Source of the DNA: Aphodousia faecalis
GTDB taxonomy: Bacteria > Pseudomonadota > Gammaproteobacteria > Burkholderiales > Burkholderiaceae_F
DNA: 59,806 nt
Reading direction: 5' to 3'
Assembly (NCBI GenBank): GCA_018712705.1
Contig: DVGM01000057.1
Span: 1-59,806 of the forward strand
Under the pieces are notes generated by a model that had not been told where the DNA came from, ran no database searches, and saw only the letters and a program-made list of their open reading frames with translations. This document shows, one piece after another, positions 1-8,236 of this stretch. Position 1 is the first letter of the stretch; the number at the start of each line of letters is the position of its first letter. The position numbers and the translations under genes were made by a program.

Positions 1-61
1 AACGCCTTAGCGCCGATGATAGTTGGTTGTATTTCCAGTGAAAGTAGGACATCGCCCGGCT
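1..61 (+). rRNA. rrf: 5S ribosomal RNA, 3' part (cut by window edge)
   Basis: The first 61 bases match the 3' half of bacterial 5S rRNA: the CGCCGATGATAGT block followed by GAAAGTAGG and a closing ATCGCCCGGC. The 5' half lies outside the window, so an rRNA operon runs in from the left on the plus strand. A rho-independent terminator follows within 20 bases, as expected for the end of an rrn operon. The exact 3' end is estimated to within a few bases. Confidence 0.9.
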
Positions 62-75
62 CCCCATTCAAAAAA

Positions 76-108
76 GCCTCGAATCGTTTGATTCCGAGGC
101 TTTTTTTT
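76..108 (+). terminator. rrn operon terminator
   Basis: GCCTCGAATC at 76-85 pairs with GATTCCGAGGC at 90-100 (one bulged C) and is followed by eight T residues. It sits directly after 5S rRNA and should end rRNA transcription. Confidence 0.88.
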
Positions 109-250
109 AAACTCCGTTAGTTAATCTCTGTCTTTCCGTCTGCGAGGACGCCTTCTGCGGTCATCATCGTCATCATCATCGTCGTCCCAATCACGGATTG
201 AGCGGTTTCCTATTCATATTTGAGGTGATCCAATTTGATTTGATAAATTA

Positions 251-301
251 AGGGGCGTTGATCACTTCGGCAATGGCCGACATTATCAACACCCCCTTTT
301 T
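251..301. terminator. Palindromic terminator-like hairpin, copy 1 of 3
   Basis: GGGGCGTTGAT at 252-262 pairs with ATCAACACCCC near 285-295, with a GGC/GCC-rich apex and a T-run after it on the plus strand. It lies between the rRNA end and the convergent M28 gene, so it could stop transcription from both sides. Two related hairpins lie at 16059 and 16337. The rest of 109-355 has no convincing gene. Confidence 0.7.
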
Positions 302-355
302 GTTTTTACCTTTCTCAGTCTCTGCGAAGAAAGCCTGCAATAGAAACTCTTTTCT

Positions 356-2020
356 TTAAAGTCGTTCGATGCTCTTCAATTGCGCAAACAATTGATTAGC
401 ACCTCTCACCATTGCCGTCCATGCACTGAAATACTCAAAGGATTCTTCTTTGGCTTTTGTCCATTTCTCAAAGGCTTCGACCAAAAGACTGCGGGCTTTT
501 TGCCCTGCTCTGTCCTGTAAACCCAGAGCCGATGCACTATAAGCCATCGCCACAATATGTTTTAACGTTTGTACTTTTACTTGAGAATTAGCTTCGACAG
601 CACGCTTTTGAATAACGATGTTCATTTCGCTTAATTTATCCAAGAGCTCTTGCCAAATAGGTTCATTCACAAATGCTTCGCTGATGCTGTCCGTGGACTG
701 CTTTTCTTTAACCACGTTTAGTTTTTCACGAATGGTTGTACTGAATTCGTTCCATTCAGCCATCAAATCCAGTGCGTCAGGGCCTTCAATAACGGATTGA
801 ATCAAACCGTTTGTGAAAATCTCAGTGTCTCGCATGAGCGCTTGAGGATCGATTCCTTGCATCGTGTCGTCCGTGGTGTGCCAATAAGGACCGTATACAC
901 CGGATAAACCGGCCACTTTCATGCTGACGTTGCCACTAGGCGGAACTTCAGAAATATTGGAAAAGACTGAAGGGATGCCCATGCTCATAAACGATTGATC
1001 ACAGGACCGATTAAAGCGGGTGAAGGCTTCAGTAAAACTTATGCCTTCATGCGCTTTTCTAGCTAGTGCGGCTGTGGAGGCCATGACCGGTGTCTTTCCT
1101 AAAATCGTTGAACCCACCGCGCCCAGACAATCACAGTTGAGATTTAGAAAAACTTTCTCATTGAGCCAATTGAAATGCTTATCGTGCCAAGCCGTGCTGC
1201 CGGCATAGCGCCCATGACTGTGCCCGGACCAAATGACATAACAGACATCATGTTTGCGGTTTTTGAGCGTGAGAATTTCCTTGGCACTAGCCACCATTGC
1301 GGCGATTCCCGAAGCATTATCCAATGCACCGTCTCCCCAACTGTCAATGTGACCGGTGACGATCGCCGTAAACGCTTCGGAATTTTGCTCATTATGACGG
1401 ACATGAGCCATCAAAACGGGCGATGTCGTCCAACGGCTATTGATTGCCAATTCAAGAGTTATCCTCATTCCATCTTTTAATGTCAACGCGTCTGAATGCT
1501 TTATAGAAGCGTTGGGCATCGTGACATAACGACTTTCGCAGCCCGGTGTCGGACTGCCCCAGACGTCACTAACAATCATGCGATGGATGCGATCCCCAGT
1601 ATCAAAAAGCACTGCTTTTAAGCCCAGCGCTTGGGCTTTTCTCAAATCATTCAAATTGGCCAAACCGTTAAGAAGAACAATCTCGTCAGAATTGCCCTTT
1701 TCATAGCTTTGCCAATCCGAGGCAGAAAGAATACGCAAATGCCCTTGAACAGAAACCGTTCCTTGTCGGGGATTGTTTCCATCAAGAGGTAATGTCATAG
1801 CGTTGCCCAGAGCCTTAATGCGTTGACCATCCGCCGTCATGCGAACGTTGTCGACCGTCGAAACAAAAAGCGGAACGCGTTCTATGTTCACTTCTGCTCC
1901 GACATTTTTAAAGGCCTCAGCAATGACAATAAAGGCGTTTTCTTCCGATGGATTTGATAATCTCTCACTGGTATTGGCGATGTCTTGCAGTGTTTGCATT
2001 AAAAGCGTTTGGTCAAGCAT
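356..2020 (-). CDS. M28-family zinc aminopeptidase-like protein, variant active site
   Basis: A 554-residue protein without a signal peptide, so probably cytoplasmic. An N-terminal helical part is followed by a PA-like insert (about 60-200) and the M28 core. Core landmarks are GHID (H224), GALDNASG (D234), NLNCDCLG (D297) and YWHTTDDT (H381), which match the zinc ligands of M28 peptidases. The usual Glu-Glu pair (catalytic base and ligand) is replaced by His267-Ser268 in GHSHGRYAGS. It may be an amidase or peptidase subfamily with altered chemistry, or it may be inactive. It is the last gene of a unit with a creatininase-family hydrolase and an SSS symporter, which suggests uptake followed by hydrolysis of an amide or peptide. 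Substrate unknown. Confidence 0.82.
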   Translation of the reverse strand: MLDQTLLMQTLQDIANTSERLSNPSEENAFIVIAEAFKNVGAEVNIERVPLFVSTVDNVRMTADGQRIKALGNAMTLPLDGNNPRQGTVSVQGHLRILSASDWQSYEKGNSDEIVLLNGLANLNDLRKAQALGLKAVLFDTGDRIHRMIVSDVWGSPTPGCESRYVTMPNASIKHSDALTLKDGMRITLELAINSRWTTSPVLMAHVRHNEQNSEAFTAIVTGHIDSWGDGALDNASGIAAMVASAKEILTLKNRKHDVCYVIWSGHSHGRYAGSTAWHDKHFNWLNEKVFLNLNCDCLGAVGSTILGKTPVMASTAALARKAHEGISFTEAFTRFNRSCDQSFMSMGIPSVFSNISEVPPSGNVSMKVAGLSGVYGPYWHTTDDTMQGIDPQALMRDTEIFTNGLIQSVIEGPDALDLMAEWNEFSTTIREKLNVVKEKQSTDSISEAFVNEPIWQELLDKLSEMNIVIQKRAVEANSQVKVQTLKHIVAMAYSASALGLQDRAGQKARSLLVEAFEKWTKAKEESFEYFSAWTAMVRGANQLFAQLKSIERL

Positions 2021-2042
2021 TTAAAGACTCCTTATTTAAGGA

Positions 2043-2810
2043 TTACTTATCAAGCGGCAAGCGACGAAATTCTTCGGTGAATGCCACAAAGTAATCGACA
2101 ACCGCTTGCATCATGTCCTTGCCCCATTCGGCATTGGCTTTTTGACTGTCAATGCCACCGAAGCCGCCCATGGGAATGCCTTTTTTGATGTTACGGACAA
2201 GCTTGATATGAGCGTCGCCAAACTTCACAGAACTTAAGTGCGTGAAGTGCAGACTGTCGCTTAAATCTTTGACGATCGTTTCCGGGCAAGAGCCAATATC
2301 AATGAGTTCAGGTTTGATATGCATGATGGCCGATACTTCCTGAGCATCGCCGTGACCGGTGGTCCAAATTTTGTTTAATTCCGGAGCGATGCCCCACCAA
2401 TCGAGCAATGTAATTAACGCGCCGGTTTCTCTGGCTAATTCAAGACCAGCCTTTTCAATAGCCGGGTCGTTGCCGCCGTGGTCATTGACGACGATAAAAC
2501 GCCTGGCGCCGTGTTTGGCTAAGTTTTGGAAAACGCCTCGCATGATATCGATCATGGTTTCAAGTCCCATGTCAATGGTGCCCGCAAACGAGGTGTGGTG
2601 TGTGGCAACCCCAAAAGGAATCACAGGCGTCACCAAAATGTCGGTGCGCTTTTCCATTTCGGCGGTGATCCATTGCGGAATCAGCCAGTCGGTGCCGAGC
2701 GGACCGATGGGGCCGTGCTGTTCGGTGCTGCCGACGGGAATAACAACAACGGTGTTGGGATCCGCGAGTTTTTCCTGGGCTTGACGCCAATTCAAATGAG
2801 CTAATTGCAT
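2043..2810 (-). CDS. Creatininase-family amidohydrolase
   Basis: About 255 residues with the metal-binding pattern of the creatininase / mycofactocin MftE / FAPy-deformylase superfamily: GSTEQHGP (Glu and His), GTDW (Asp), VVNDHGGN (His) and DAQEVS (Glu). These enzymes open cyclic or linear amides with two divalent metals. I prefer the ATG at 2810, preceded by TGAGG, over an in-frame ATG four codons upstream that directly abuts the T-run of a terminator hairpin. It lies between the symporter gene and the M28 gene on the same strand and is probably co-transcribed. The substrate cannot be read from sequence; true creatininase activity is not implied. Confidence 0.88.
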   Translation of the reverse strand: MQLAHLNWRQAQEKLADPNTVVVIPVGSTEQHGPIGPLGTDWLIPQWITAEMEKRTDILVTPVIPFGVATHHTSFAGTIDMGLETMIDIMRGVFQNLAKHGARRFIVVNDHGGNDPAIEKAGLELARETGALITLLDWWGIAPELNKIWTTGHGDAQEVSAIMHIKPELIDIGSCPETIVKDLSDSLHFTHLSSVKFGDAHIKLVRNIKKGIPMGGFGGIDSQKANAEWGKDMMQAVVDYFVAFTEEFRRLPLDK

Positions 2811-2824
2811 ACTGTGCCTCATAA

Positions 2825-2854
2825 CAAAAAGCCCGATGCGACGATCGGGCTTTT
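2825..2854 (-). terminator. Intra-operon hairpin / attenuator
   Basis: AAAGCCCGAT and ATCGGGCTTT form a stem of about 10 bp followed on the minus strand by TTTTTG. It lies between the symporter stop and the creatininase start, so it should cut read-through and lower expression of the two downstream enzyme genes relative to the transporter. Confidence 0.75.
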
Positions 2855-2861
2855 ATCAAAA

Positions 2862-4358
2862 TTAACCTTTAACGTGTTCCAAGTCAGCGAAGTGACGATC
2901 AAGCGTTTCTTGAGAAACAGGCATTGTCACAAGGCTTACCAAGGTGATCACGATCATGGCAAAGAGCCAGGCAACGATCAAGGGGTTAAAACCAAAGGAC
3001 CAGCTCGTAAACTTCAACGTAATGAGCACGTAGAGGATTTCAGCCGAGATAACACCGACATAAACACCGGCGGTCGTCGTACGCTTCCAGTACATGCCGA
3101 GCAAAATCGGAGCCGCCCAAATACCCAAACCGCCGAAAGCAAACAAAACGATTTGGAAAATGGAACCCGGTTTCATCACACCGATGCCGATGGCGATGAT
3201 ACCCAGAACAACGGTGATGACCTTAGACAGCTTCCAGGTTTCTTCGTCTGTTGCATTGCGGTTGAGAATCTTTTGATAGATATCACGCGAAGCGGCAGAA
3301 GTGGCCGTGAGCAACAAGGACGAAATCGTGGACATACCGGCAGAGAAAATACCAGCCACCATCAACGAAGAAATGAGCGGAGGCAAACCGCCTTGCAAAA
3401 TCAAAGGTACAACGAAGTCAGAGTTCTTGCCTTCCAAGCCGGGGAAGGAAATGATACCGGTGACGCCGCACCATTCGATGAAGGAAGCCGAGAACCACAT
3501 GCCCAATGTACCCAAAATGACGGCCTTAAACATCGTCTTGTGGTCCTTCATCGTGAAGAACTTCGTAAAGAGGTGAGGCTGACCGATGGCAAAGAAGGAC
3601 CACATCACAATCATGGAAACGTAGTTTTGCCACGGATAGGCATTGTTGTGCCCCGGGAAACTCACATAATTGGTGTCCATAGCGGCCAACTTTTCATTGA
3701 TCACTTCAAGGCCGCCGCCCAACTTAAGGGAAACGAAAAAGGTCACCACAGCGGTGACAACCATCAAAATACCTTGGATCAAGTCCGTGAGCATCACGGA
3801 GCGGATGCCGCCGGCCATGCAGTACAGGATAACGGTAATACCCATCACCACGATACCGACCCTTTCATCGCAGCCCGTGTAGGTGGAGAAAATCACACCG
3901 CCGCCAATGGTCTGAGCGCCCATCATGGAGACAAGGAAAATCAACATGAGCACTGCCAATAAGCCGCGGATACCGGTCGAGTCAAAGCGGTCGGCCAAGT
4001 AATCGGCCATCGTCAGCATCTTGTAGCGATGACCCAATGTGATTAAGCGCCGGCCGACAAGCAAAGCCGGAATCAACATGGAAAAGGCAATGCCCGGAAC
4101 CGACACGGACATACCGGCATAACCCACGTGGTAAATGGAGCCCGGCACACCCATGAAGGTCGACATGGAGTACTGAGTAGAAAAATAGGCGACACCAGTG
4201 AGGATGGCGCCTGCTTTACCAGACATCGTAAAGAAGTCGGCAAGGTTTTTATTTTGTCTGGAACCATACCAGCCTAAACCAGTCAAAACGACACAGTATG
4301 TAACGATCACGCACAAAAACGGGATCGTCATGCTGGCTGTATCAATAGAAAAATGCAT
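2862..4358 (-). CDS. Sodium:solute symporter (SSS family, PanF-like)
   Basis: A 498-residue inner-membrane protein with about 12-13 hydrophobic segments and the SSS (TC 2.A.21) pattern: unwound TM1 in SGKAGAILTGVAYFSTQYS, GGGVIFSTYTG, and GMSTISSLLLTATSAASRD, whose Ser residues correspond to the sodium-site Ser/Thr region. It resembles PanF-type carriers more than PutP. A small two-TM protein precedes it by only a few bases, the YhdT-PanF arrangement. Its SD (GAGGAA) lies in the end of that small gene. The downstream hydrolases suggest import of an amide or peptide-like compound; the substrate is not known. Confidence 0.88.
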   Translation of the reverse strand: MHFSIDTASMTIPFLCVIVTYCVVLTGLGWYGSRQNKNLADFFTMSGKAGAILTGVAYFSTQYSMSTFMGVPGSIYHVGYAGMSVSVPGIAFSMLIPALLVGRRLITLGHRYKMLTMADYLADRFDSTGIRGLLAVLMLIFLVSMMGAQTIGGGVIFSTYTGCDERVGIVVMGITVILYCMAGGIRSVMLTDLIQGILMVVTAVVTFFVSLKLGGGLEVINEKLAAMDTNYVSFPGHNNAYPWQNYVSMIVMWSFFAIGQPHLFTKFFTMKDHKTMFKAVILGTLGMWFSASFIEWCGVTGIISFPGLEGKNSDFVVPLILQGGLPPLISSLMVAGIFSAGMSTISSLLLTATSAASRDIYQKILNRNATDEETWKLSKVITVVLGIIAIGIGVMKPGSIFQIVLFAFGGLGIWAAPILLGMYWKRTTTAGVYVGVISAEILYVLITLKFTSWSFGFNPLIVAWLFAMIVITLVSLVTMPVSQETLDRHFADLEHVKG

Positions 4359-4363
4359 GATGA

Positions 4364-4606
4364 TTATTCCTCTTCATCGAATTCGTGATATTCGGGACGC
4401 TTCAGACATGAAGAGGCCCAAAGGGCAATACACACAATGGTTAAAAGACCGTAAACCAACCAGCCCCAGATGAAGACGGGAACGCCGAAAAAGCCGGGAT
4501 TGTATTCGGTATCGTAGAAACATGGCAGTGGCAACATGATAAATCCCCAAAGGGCCATGAAAAACCAGAACCATTTTTTCTCGAATTTGTTAGTAAAAGG
4601 ATGGAT
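4364..4606 (-). CDS. Small SSS-symporter accessory subunit (YhdT/DUF997-like), probable AUC start
   Basis: The reading frame from the first in-frame ATG (4558) gives only 64 residues and begins inside the first membrane helix. The same frame is open upstream for 16 more codons to an ATC at 4604-4606, which lies 7 nt after a perfect AAGGAG (plus strand 4614-4619). This yields 80 residues: a basic N-terminus (HPFTNKFEKK), TM1 (WFWFFMALWGFIMLPL), TM2 (VFIWGWLVYGLLTIVCIAL) and an acidic tail. Both length and topology match the YhdT/DUF997 family that partners PanF-like carriers. There is no ATG, GTG or TTG between the SD and 4558 in this frame. The start is inferred; the gene itself is well supported. 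Confidence 0.72.
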   Translation of the reverse strand: MHPFTNKFEKKWFWFFMALWGFIMLPLPCFYDTEYNPGFFGVPVFIWGWLVYGLLTIVCIALWASSCLKRPEYHEFDEEE

Positions 4607-4730
4607 AAAAACACTCCTTCAAGAAAAATAACAACCTCAGTTCACTTAAGAATTTTTCAAGATTGATAGTTTTGTTTAGGTGTTAATCTCTATTAAATTC
4701 TCCATAGATCAAATGTTGAGATTTTTTTTC

Positions 4731-4768
4731 ATAAAAAACGCGTCCGAATTTTTGCAATCGGACGCGTT
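4731..4768 (-). terminator. cstA terminator
   Basis: AACGCGTCCGA and TCGGACGCGTT form an 11-bp perfect stem (4737-4747 with 4758-4768) followed by TTTTAT on the minus strand, just beyond the cstA stop codon. Confidence 0.88.
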
Positions 4769-4788
4769 GGTTAAGGTGGTGATGGAAG

Positions 4789-6618
4789 TTATTCGTTTAC
4801 AATCGCTTTAACTTCAACACCATGGCTGTCATGAGTTGTGGTCTTGATATTCAAGAGCACGGACCAACGACGCAGTGTACCGATGATCACAAAGAGCATC
4901 AGCAACATCACGATGACAGAAAGCGAAGCAAGTAGATACTGACCGGCAGGAATGTATTGGTTAATCACCAACCAGCAGCCAGCCCAGATCGTGATGATGG
5001 TCATCAAAATACCGGGGACACCCGTGATCGGGGCATATTTGGTCTTGTTCAAACGAAGAATAACCGTTGTGCCGATCAAAAGCGTCACCGAGGCGAGCAA
5101 TTGGTTGCAAATACCAAAGAGCGGCCAGATGGAGCTGATATCGCCCGAGTAAACGAGGTAGCCCCAAGAACCCGTAAAGATCACCGAGGTGATGATAATG
5201 CCAGGCCACCATTGTTTGTCAGAGAACTTCGGCCAAACCTTGCCCATCATTTCCTGCAGGAAGAAACGACCAACACGGGTGCCGGCGTCCACAGCCGTCA
5301 AGATGAACACCGCTTCAAACATAATGGCGAAGTGGTACCAATAGGCCATCAGATTTTCCATAAAGGGAATCTGAGAGAAGATGTGAGCCATGCCAACAGC
5401 CAAAGAAACGGAGCCGCCCGGGCGGGCCATCAGGCTTTCCTGGACTTGGGCTTCTAAGTGCGGCAGCTCTTGCACAGCCATGCCAAGCGCGGCAAATTTA
5501 TCAGCAGGCGCGTTAATGGCGAAGTAGTCGGCAGGGACCAACACGCAAGCGGCAACCAAAGCCATTACAGCCACAAAGCCTTCCATCAACATAGCACCGT
5601 AACCGACAAAGAGTACGTCACGCTCGTTGGAGATCATCTTCGGTGTAGTACCGGTACCGATCGTTGCGTGGAAACCGGACAAAGCACCGCAGGCAATTGT
5701 GATGAAAATGAAAGGAATGACCGGACCGCCGACGATCGGGCCACCACCCTTGACGAATTCTGTGAATGCGGGCATTTGGAAATGCGGCATCACGAAAACG
5801 ATACCGATCGCCAAGGCGGCGATAGTACCGATCTTTAGGAACGTGGACAGGTAGTCACGCGGTAGGAGCAAAAGCCAAACCGGAAGCACAGAAGCCAAGA
5901 AACCGTAAATCGGGATCAAAAGGCTCATAGCCGGTTTGTCAATGTCAAGCCAACCGAAATATTCGGGATGAGAGGCAACCCACGGACCGGACAGAATGCA
6001 CAAAAAGAGCAAAACAACACCGATTAACGTTGCGCCCTTAACATCACCCTTACGCCAAACTTGCATGTAAAGGCCCATGATGATGGCGATAGGAATGGTT
6101 GCCGCGACCGTGTACGTGGACCAAAGCGAATTGTGCATGGCGTTGACGACGGCGATGGAAAGACCGGCTAAGGTCAAAATCAAAATGGCGAGCACAGCCC
6201 AAGCGGCCACCAATCCGGTGGTTTTATCAATTTCGGTGGTTGCGATGTGAGCTAAGGAGCGACCACGGTGGCGCACCGAGCAAAAGAGCACAACCATATC
6301 GTGGACGCCGCCTGCGAGCACGCAGCCGATCAAAATCCACAACAGCCCCGGCATATAACCGAATTGCGCGGCAAGCACCGGTCCAAGCAGAGGACCGGCC
6401 GCAGCGATGGCGGCAAAGTGGTGCCCGAAGAGCACGTACTTATTTGTGGGGACATAGTCTTGTCCGTCAGAATAACGCATAGCAGGCGTTTGACGGGCTT
6501 CATTGACATTGAGAACTTTCTGAGCGATGAACAAACCATAGAAGCGGTATGCAATCGCAAAAACGCAGAGAGCGGCGAAAACAATCGTTACAGCGTTCAC
6601 GCCGGTTGACGTATCCAT
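4789..6618 (-). CDS. cstA: CstA/BtsT-family peptide or pyruvate transporter
   Basis: A 609-residue membrane protein with about 16 hydrophobic segments and the CstA signatures: GHHFAAIAAAGPLLGPVLAAQFG near the N-terminus, GGVHDMVVL, and GTGTTPKMISNE before the conserved C-terminal region (DAGTRVGRFFLQEM). Family members import pyruvate or peptides during carbon starvation. It is a single-gene unit with its own terminator and a leader of about 180 bases shared with the terminator of the next gene. It fits an organism living on peptides and organic acids. Whether pyruvate or peptides are carried is not visible. Confidence 0.92.
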   Translation of the reverse strand: MDTSTGVNAVTIVFAALCVFAIAYRFYGLFIAQKVLNVNEARQTPAMRYSDGQDYVPTNKYVLFGHHFAAIAAAGPLLGPVLAAQFGYMPGLLWILIGCVLAGGVHDMVVLFCSVRHRGRSLAHIATTEIDKTTGLVAAWAVLAILILTLAGLSIAVVNAMHNSLWSTYTVAATIPIAIIMGLYMQVWRKGDVKGATLIGVVLLFLCILSGPWVASHPEYFGWLDIDKPAMSLLIPIYGFLASVLPVWLLLLPRDYLSTFLKIGTIAALAIGIVFVMPHFQMPAFTEFVKGGGPIVGGPVIPFIFITIACGALSGFHATIGTGTTPKMISNERDVLFVGYGAMLMEGFVAVMALVAACVLVPADYFAINAPADKFAALGMAVQELPHLEAQVQESLMARPGGSVSLAVGMAHIFSQIPFMENLMAYWYHFAIMFEAVFILTAVDAGTRVGRFFLQEMMGKVWPKFSDKQWWPGIIITSVIFTGSWGYLVYSGDISSIWPLFGICNQLLASVTLLIGTTVILRLNKTKYAPITGVPGILMTIITIWAGCWLVINQYIPAGQYLLASLSVIVMLLMLFVIIGTLRRWSVLLNIKTTTHDSHGVEVKAIVNE

Positions 6619-6743
6619 AGGAGCCTCCGTAAAAACGAGTCCGATCTTAGTCTATCAAGATTGAAGGCTCTCACAAACTTTTTCGTTGTTGATTAAAAAG
6701 GAAAAATAACAATCTTTGCTTAAAGTCATAAACCTTTGTGACT

Positions 6744-6779
6744 AAAACAAAAGGCTCTCGGGATGGTCCCTAGAGCCTT
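6744..6779 (-). terminator. MFS gene terminator
   Basis: AAGGCTCT.GGGA and TCCC.AGAGCCTT form a long stem (about 6749-6778) with TTTTGTTTT following on the minus strand, 20 bases past the stop of the MFS gene. Confidence 0.85.
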
Positions 6780-6798
6780 CGGATTAGCCTGTAATTAT

Positions 6799-8049
6799 TT
6801 AGGCTGTTTTTGTCTCTTCAGCAGAATCGGACTCAACGTTGATTGTTTCACCACTGCCCGGATCTTGATTCTTCGGTCGCTTCAGATAGAGCATGATCAC
6901 CAAAAGAATCATGACAAAGCCGTGCGCCATCACCACAATGGAGTTGCTCCAGTAGGTGGCCATCAGACCGCCTAAAATTGGGCCGGCGACCGAGCCAATT
7001 TGCTGGGCAGCATAACTTAAACCATAAATTCGTCCGCGCTCACTTGGCAATGTATTTTCGGCAAAAAGCGCGTTAATGGCTGGGAAGATACCCGCAAAGA
7101 AAATACCACCGACAAAACGCCAAATGACAAAGGGAGTGATTTCACCGGGGATTGCCTGTACGACACCGAAAATGCCGCCGCCCAACAGCGCCACATAAAG
7201 CGCCCAACGGTAACCGATATTGGTGCCCAATCGTCCCCACATCGGGGCGGCGAAAACGCCCGAGATGCCGACTACGGAGAAGACGATGCCAGAAACCATC
7301 ACGATGTTGTCCATCGAGCCTTGTAATTCAGCAATGTAAAGGGGCAAAACCGGCTGAACTAACATGACGGCAAGCTGAACGACCGCCGCGGCAAAAAGCA
7401 TGCGCTGAATGACCGGAACCTTGAGAAGCTTCATGGAGCCGCCGCTCTTTTTCTTTTCCACCGTCTTGACCACTTTCTTTTGCTCGCCGCCCTTAATGAA
7501 GACGATCAAACCCAAAGCGATCAGACCCAAAGCAGCGCCGGCAAAATAAAACGATGCGCGCATACCGAACACTTCAGCCAGAACACCCCCGATCAACGGC
7601 CCAAAGACGCCGCCCGCGGTCGAGCCGCCTTGCATGAGCCCCAGGCACCACCCCATTTTTTCTCTCGGGGCCGTCGATGTCATGATGGCTAAGCAAGCTG
7701 GCCACAGTCCCGCGGAAAAGCCCTGGAAGCTTCGCATGGCAAAAAGCTCCCACGGGGTTTGCACAAAACCGCCCCAAACGTACGAGATGGCTAAACAGGC
7801 GGCCGCGCGTACGGCCATCGCTTTGTGGCTTTTCTTATCGGAGAGCGCCCCCCAGATCGGGGCCATGATGGCACTGATCAAAAACGAAATAGAAAAAATC
7901 AGACCCGACCAAATATTGACGTCGCTTTGCGCGACGCCCAATTCGTCAATCAAGTACATCGGCAGGAAGGGCACGAGCATCGTGTAGCTCGCCGACATAA
8001 AAACAGAAGTAATGGTCAAAAACCAGACCAGTGCTTTCCAATAGGGCAT
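6799..8049 (-). CDS. MFS drug/solute exporter (MdtG-like)
   Basis: About 416 residues with 12 hydrophobic segments, an MFS fold. The stretch NIWSGLIFSISFLISAI, followed by GALSDKKSHKAM (the loop 2-3 motif), resembles E. coli MdtG (YceE), a DHA1 multidrug exporter. The cytoplasmic linker between TM6 and TM7 is very Lys-rich (KKVVKTVEKKKSG). A TTG start 36 bases upstream is possible; I chose ATG at 8049 because it has a GGGGA upstream and starts just before TM1. Single-gene unit. Export of drugs is inferred from family; the substrate is unknown. Confidence 0.85.
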   Translation of the reverse strand: MPYWKALVWFLTITSVFMSASYTMLVPFLPMYLIDELGVAQSDVNIWSGLIFSISFLISAIMAPIWGALSDKKSHKAMAVRAAACLAISYVWGGFVQTPWELFAMRSFQGFSAGLWPACLAIMTSTAPREKMGWCLGLMQGGSTAGGVFGPLIGGVLAEVFGMRASFYFAGAALGLIALGLIVFIKGGEQKKVVKTVEKKKSGGSMKLLKVPVIQRMLFAAAVVQLAVMLVQPVLPLYIAELQGSMDNIVMVSGIVFSVVGISGVFAAPMWGRLGTNIGYRWALYVALLGGGIFGVVQAIPGEITPFVIWRFVGGIFFAGIFPAINALFAENTLPSERGRIYGLSYAAQQIGSVAGPILGGLMATYWSNSIVVMAHGFVMILLVIMLYLKRPKNQDPGSGETINVESDSAEETKTA

Positions 8050-8187
8050 TTGATTCCCCAATCCAAAATCTAAAAGCGCATACAAAATAAATTCTCAGCA
8101 TTTATCTTATGCTGAAAAAAATCAAAAAGTACGGCCTTGAATCAAAGTTAAAGCCCTTTTTAATCCAGCGTTTTCCCTAATTCCAAA

Positions 8188-8216
8188 CAAAAACTCCGAC
8201 GCTAGGGTCGGAGTTG
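8188..8216 (-). terminator. Carboxylesterase gene terminator
   Basis: AACTCCGAC (8192-8200) pairs with GTCGGAGTT (8207-8215), followed on the minus strand by TTTGTTTGG. Confidence 0.85.
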
Positions 8217-8236
8217 AAAGGCTTGAAAAACCGCTA

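Noticed and set aside
2805..3962. 385-codon plus-strand open frame
   Set aside because: Antisense to the SSS symporter; its low-complexity His/Asn/Asp/Arg-rich product is the mirror of membrane-protein codons.
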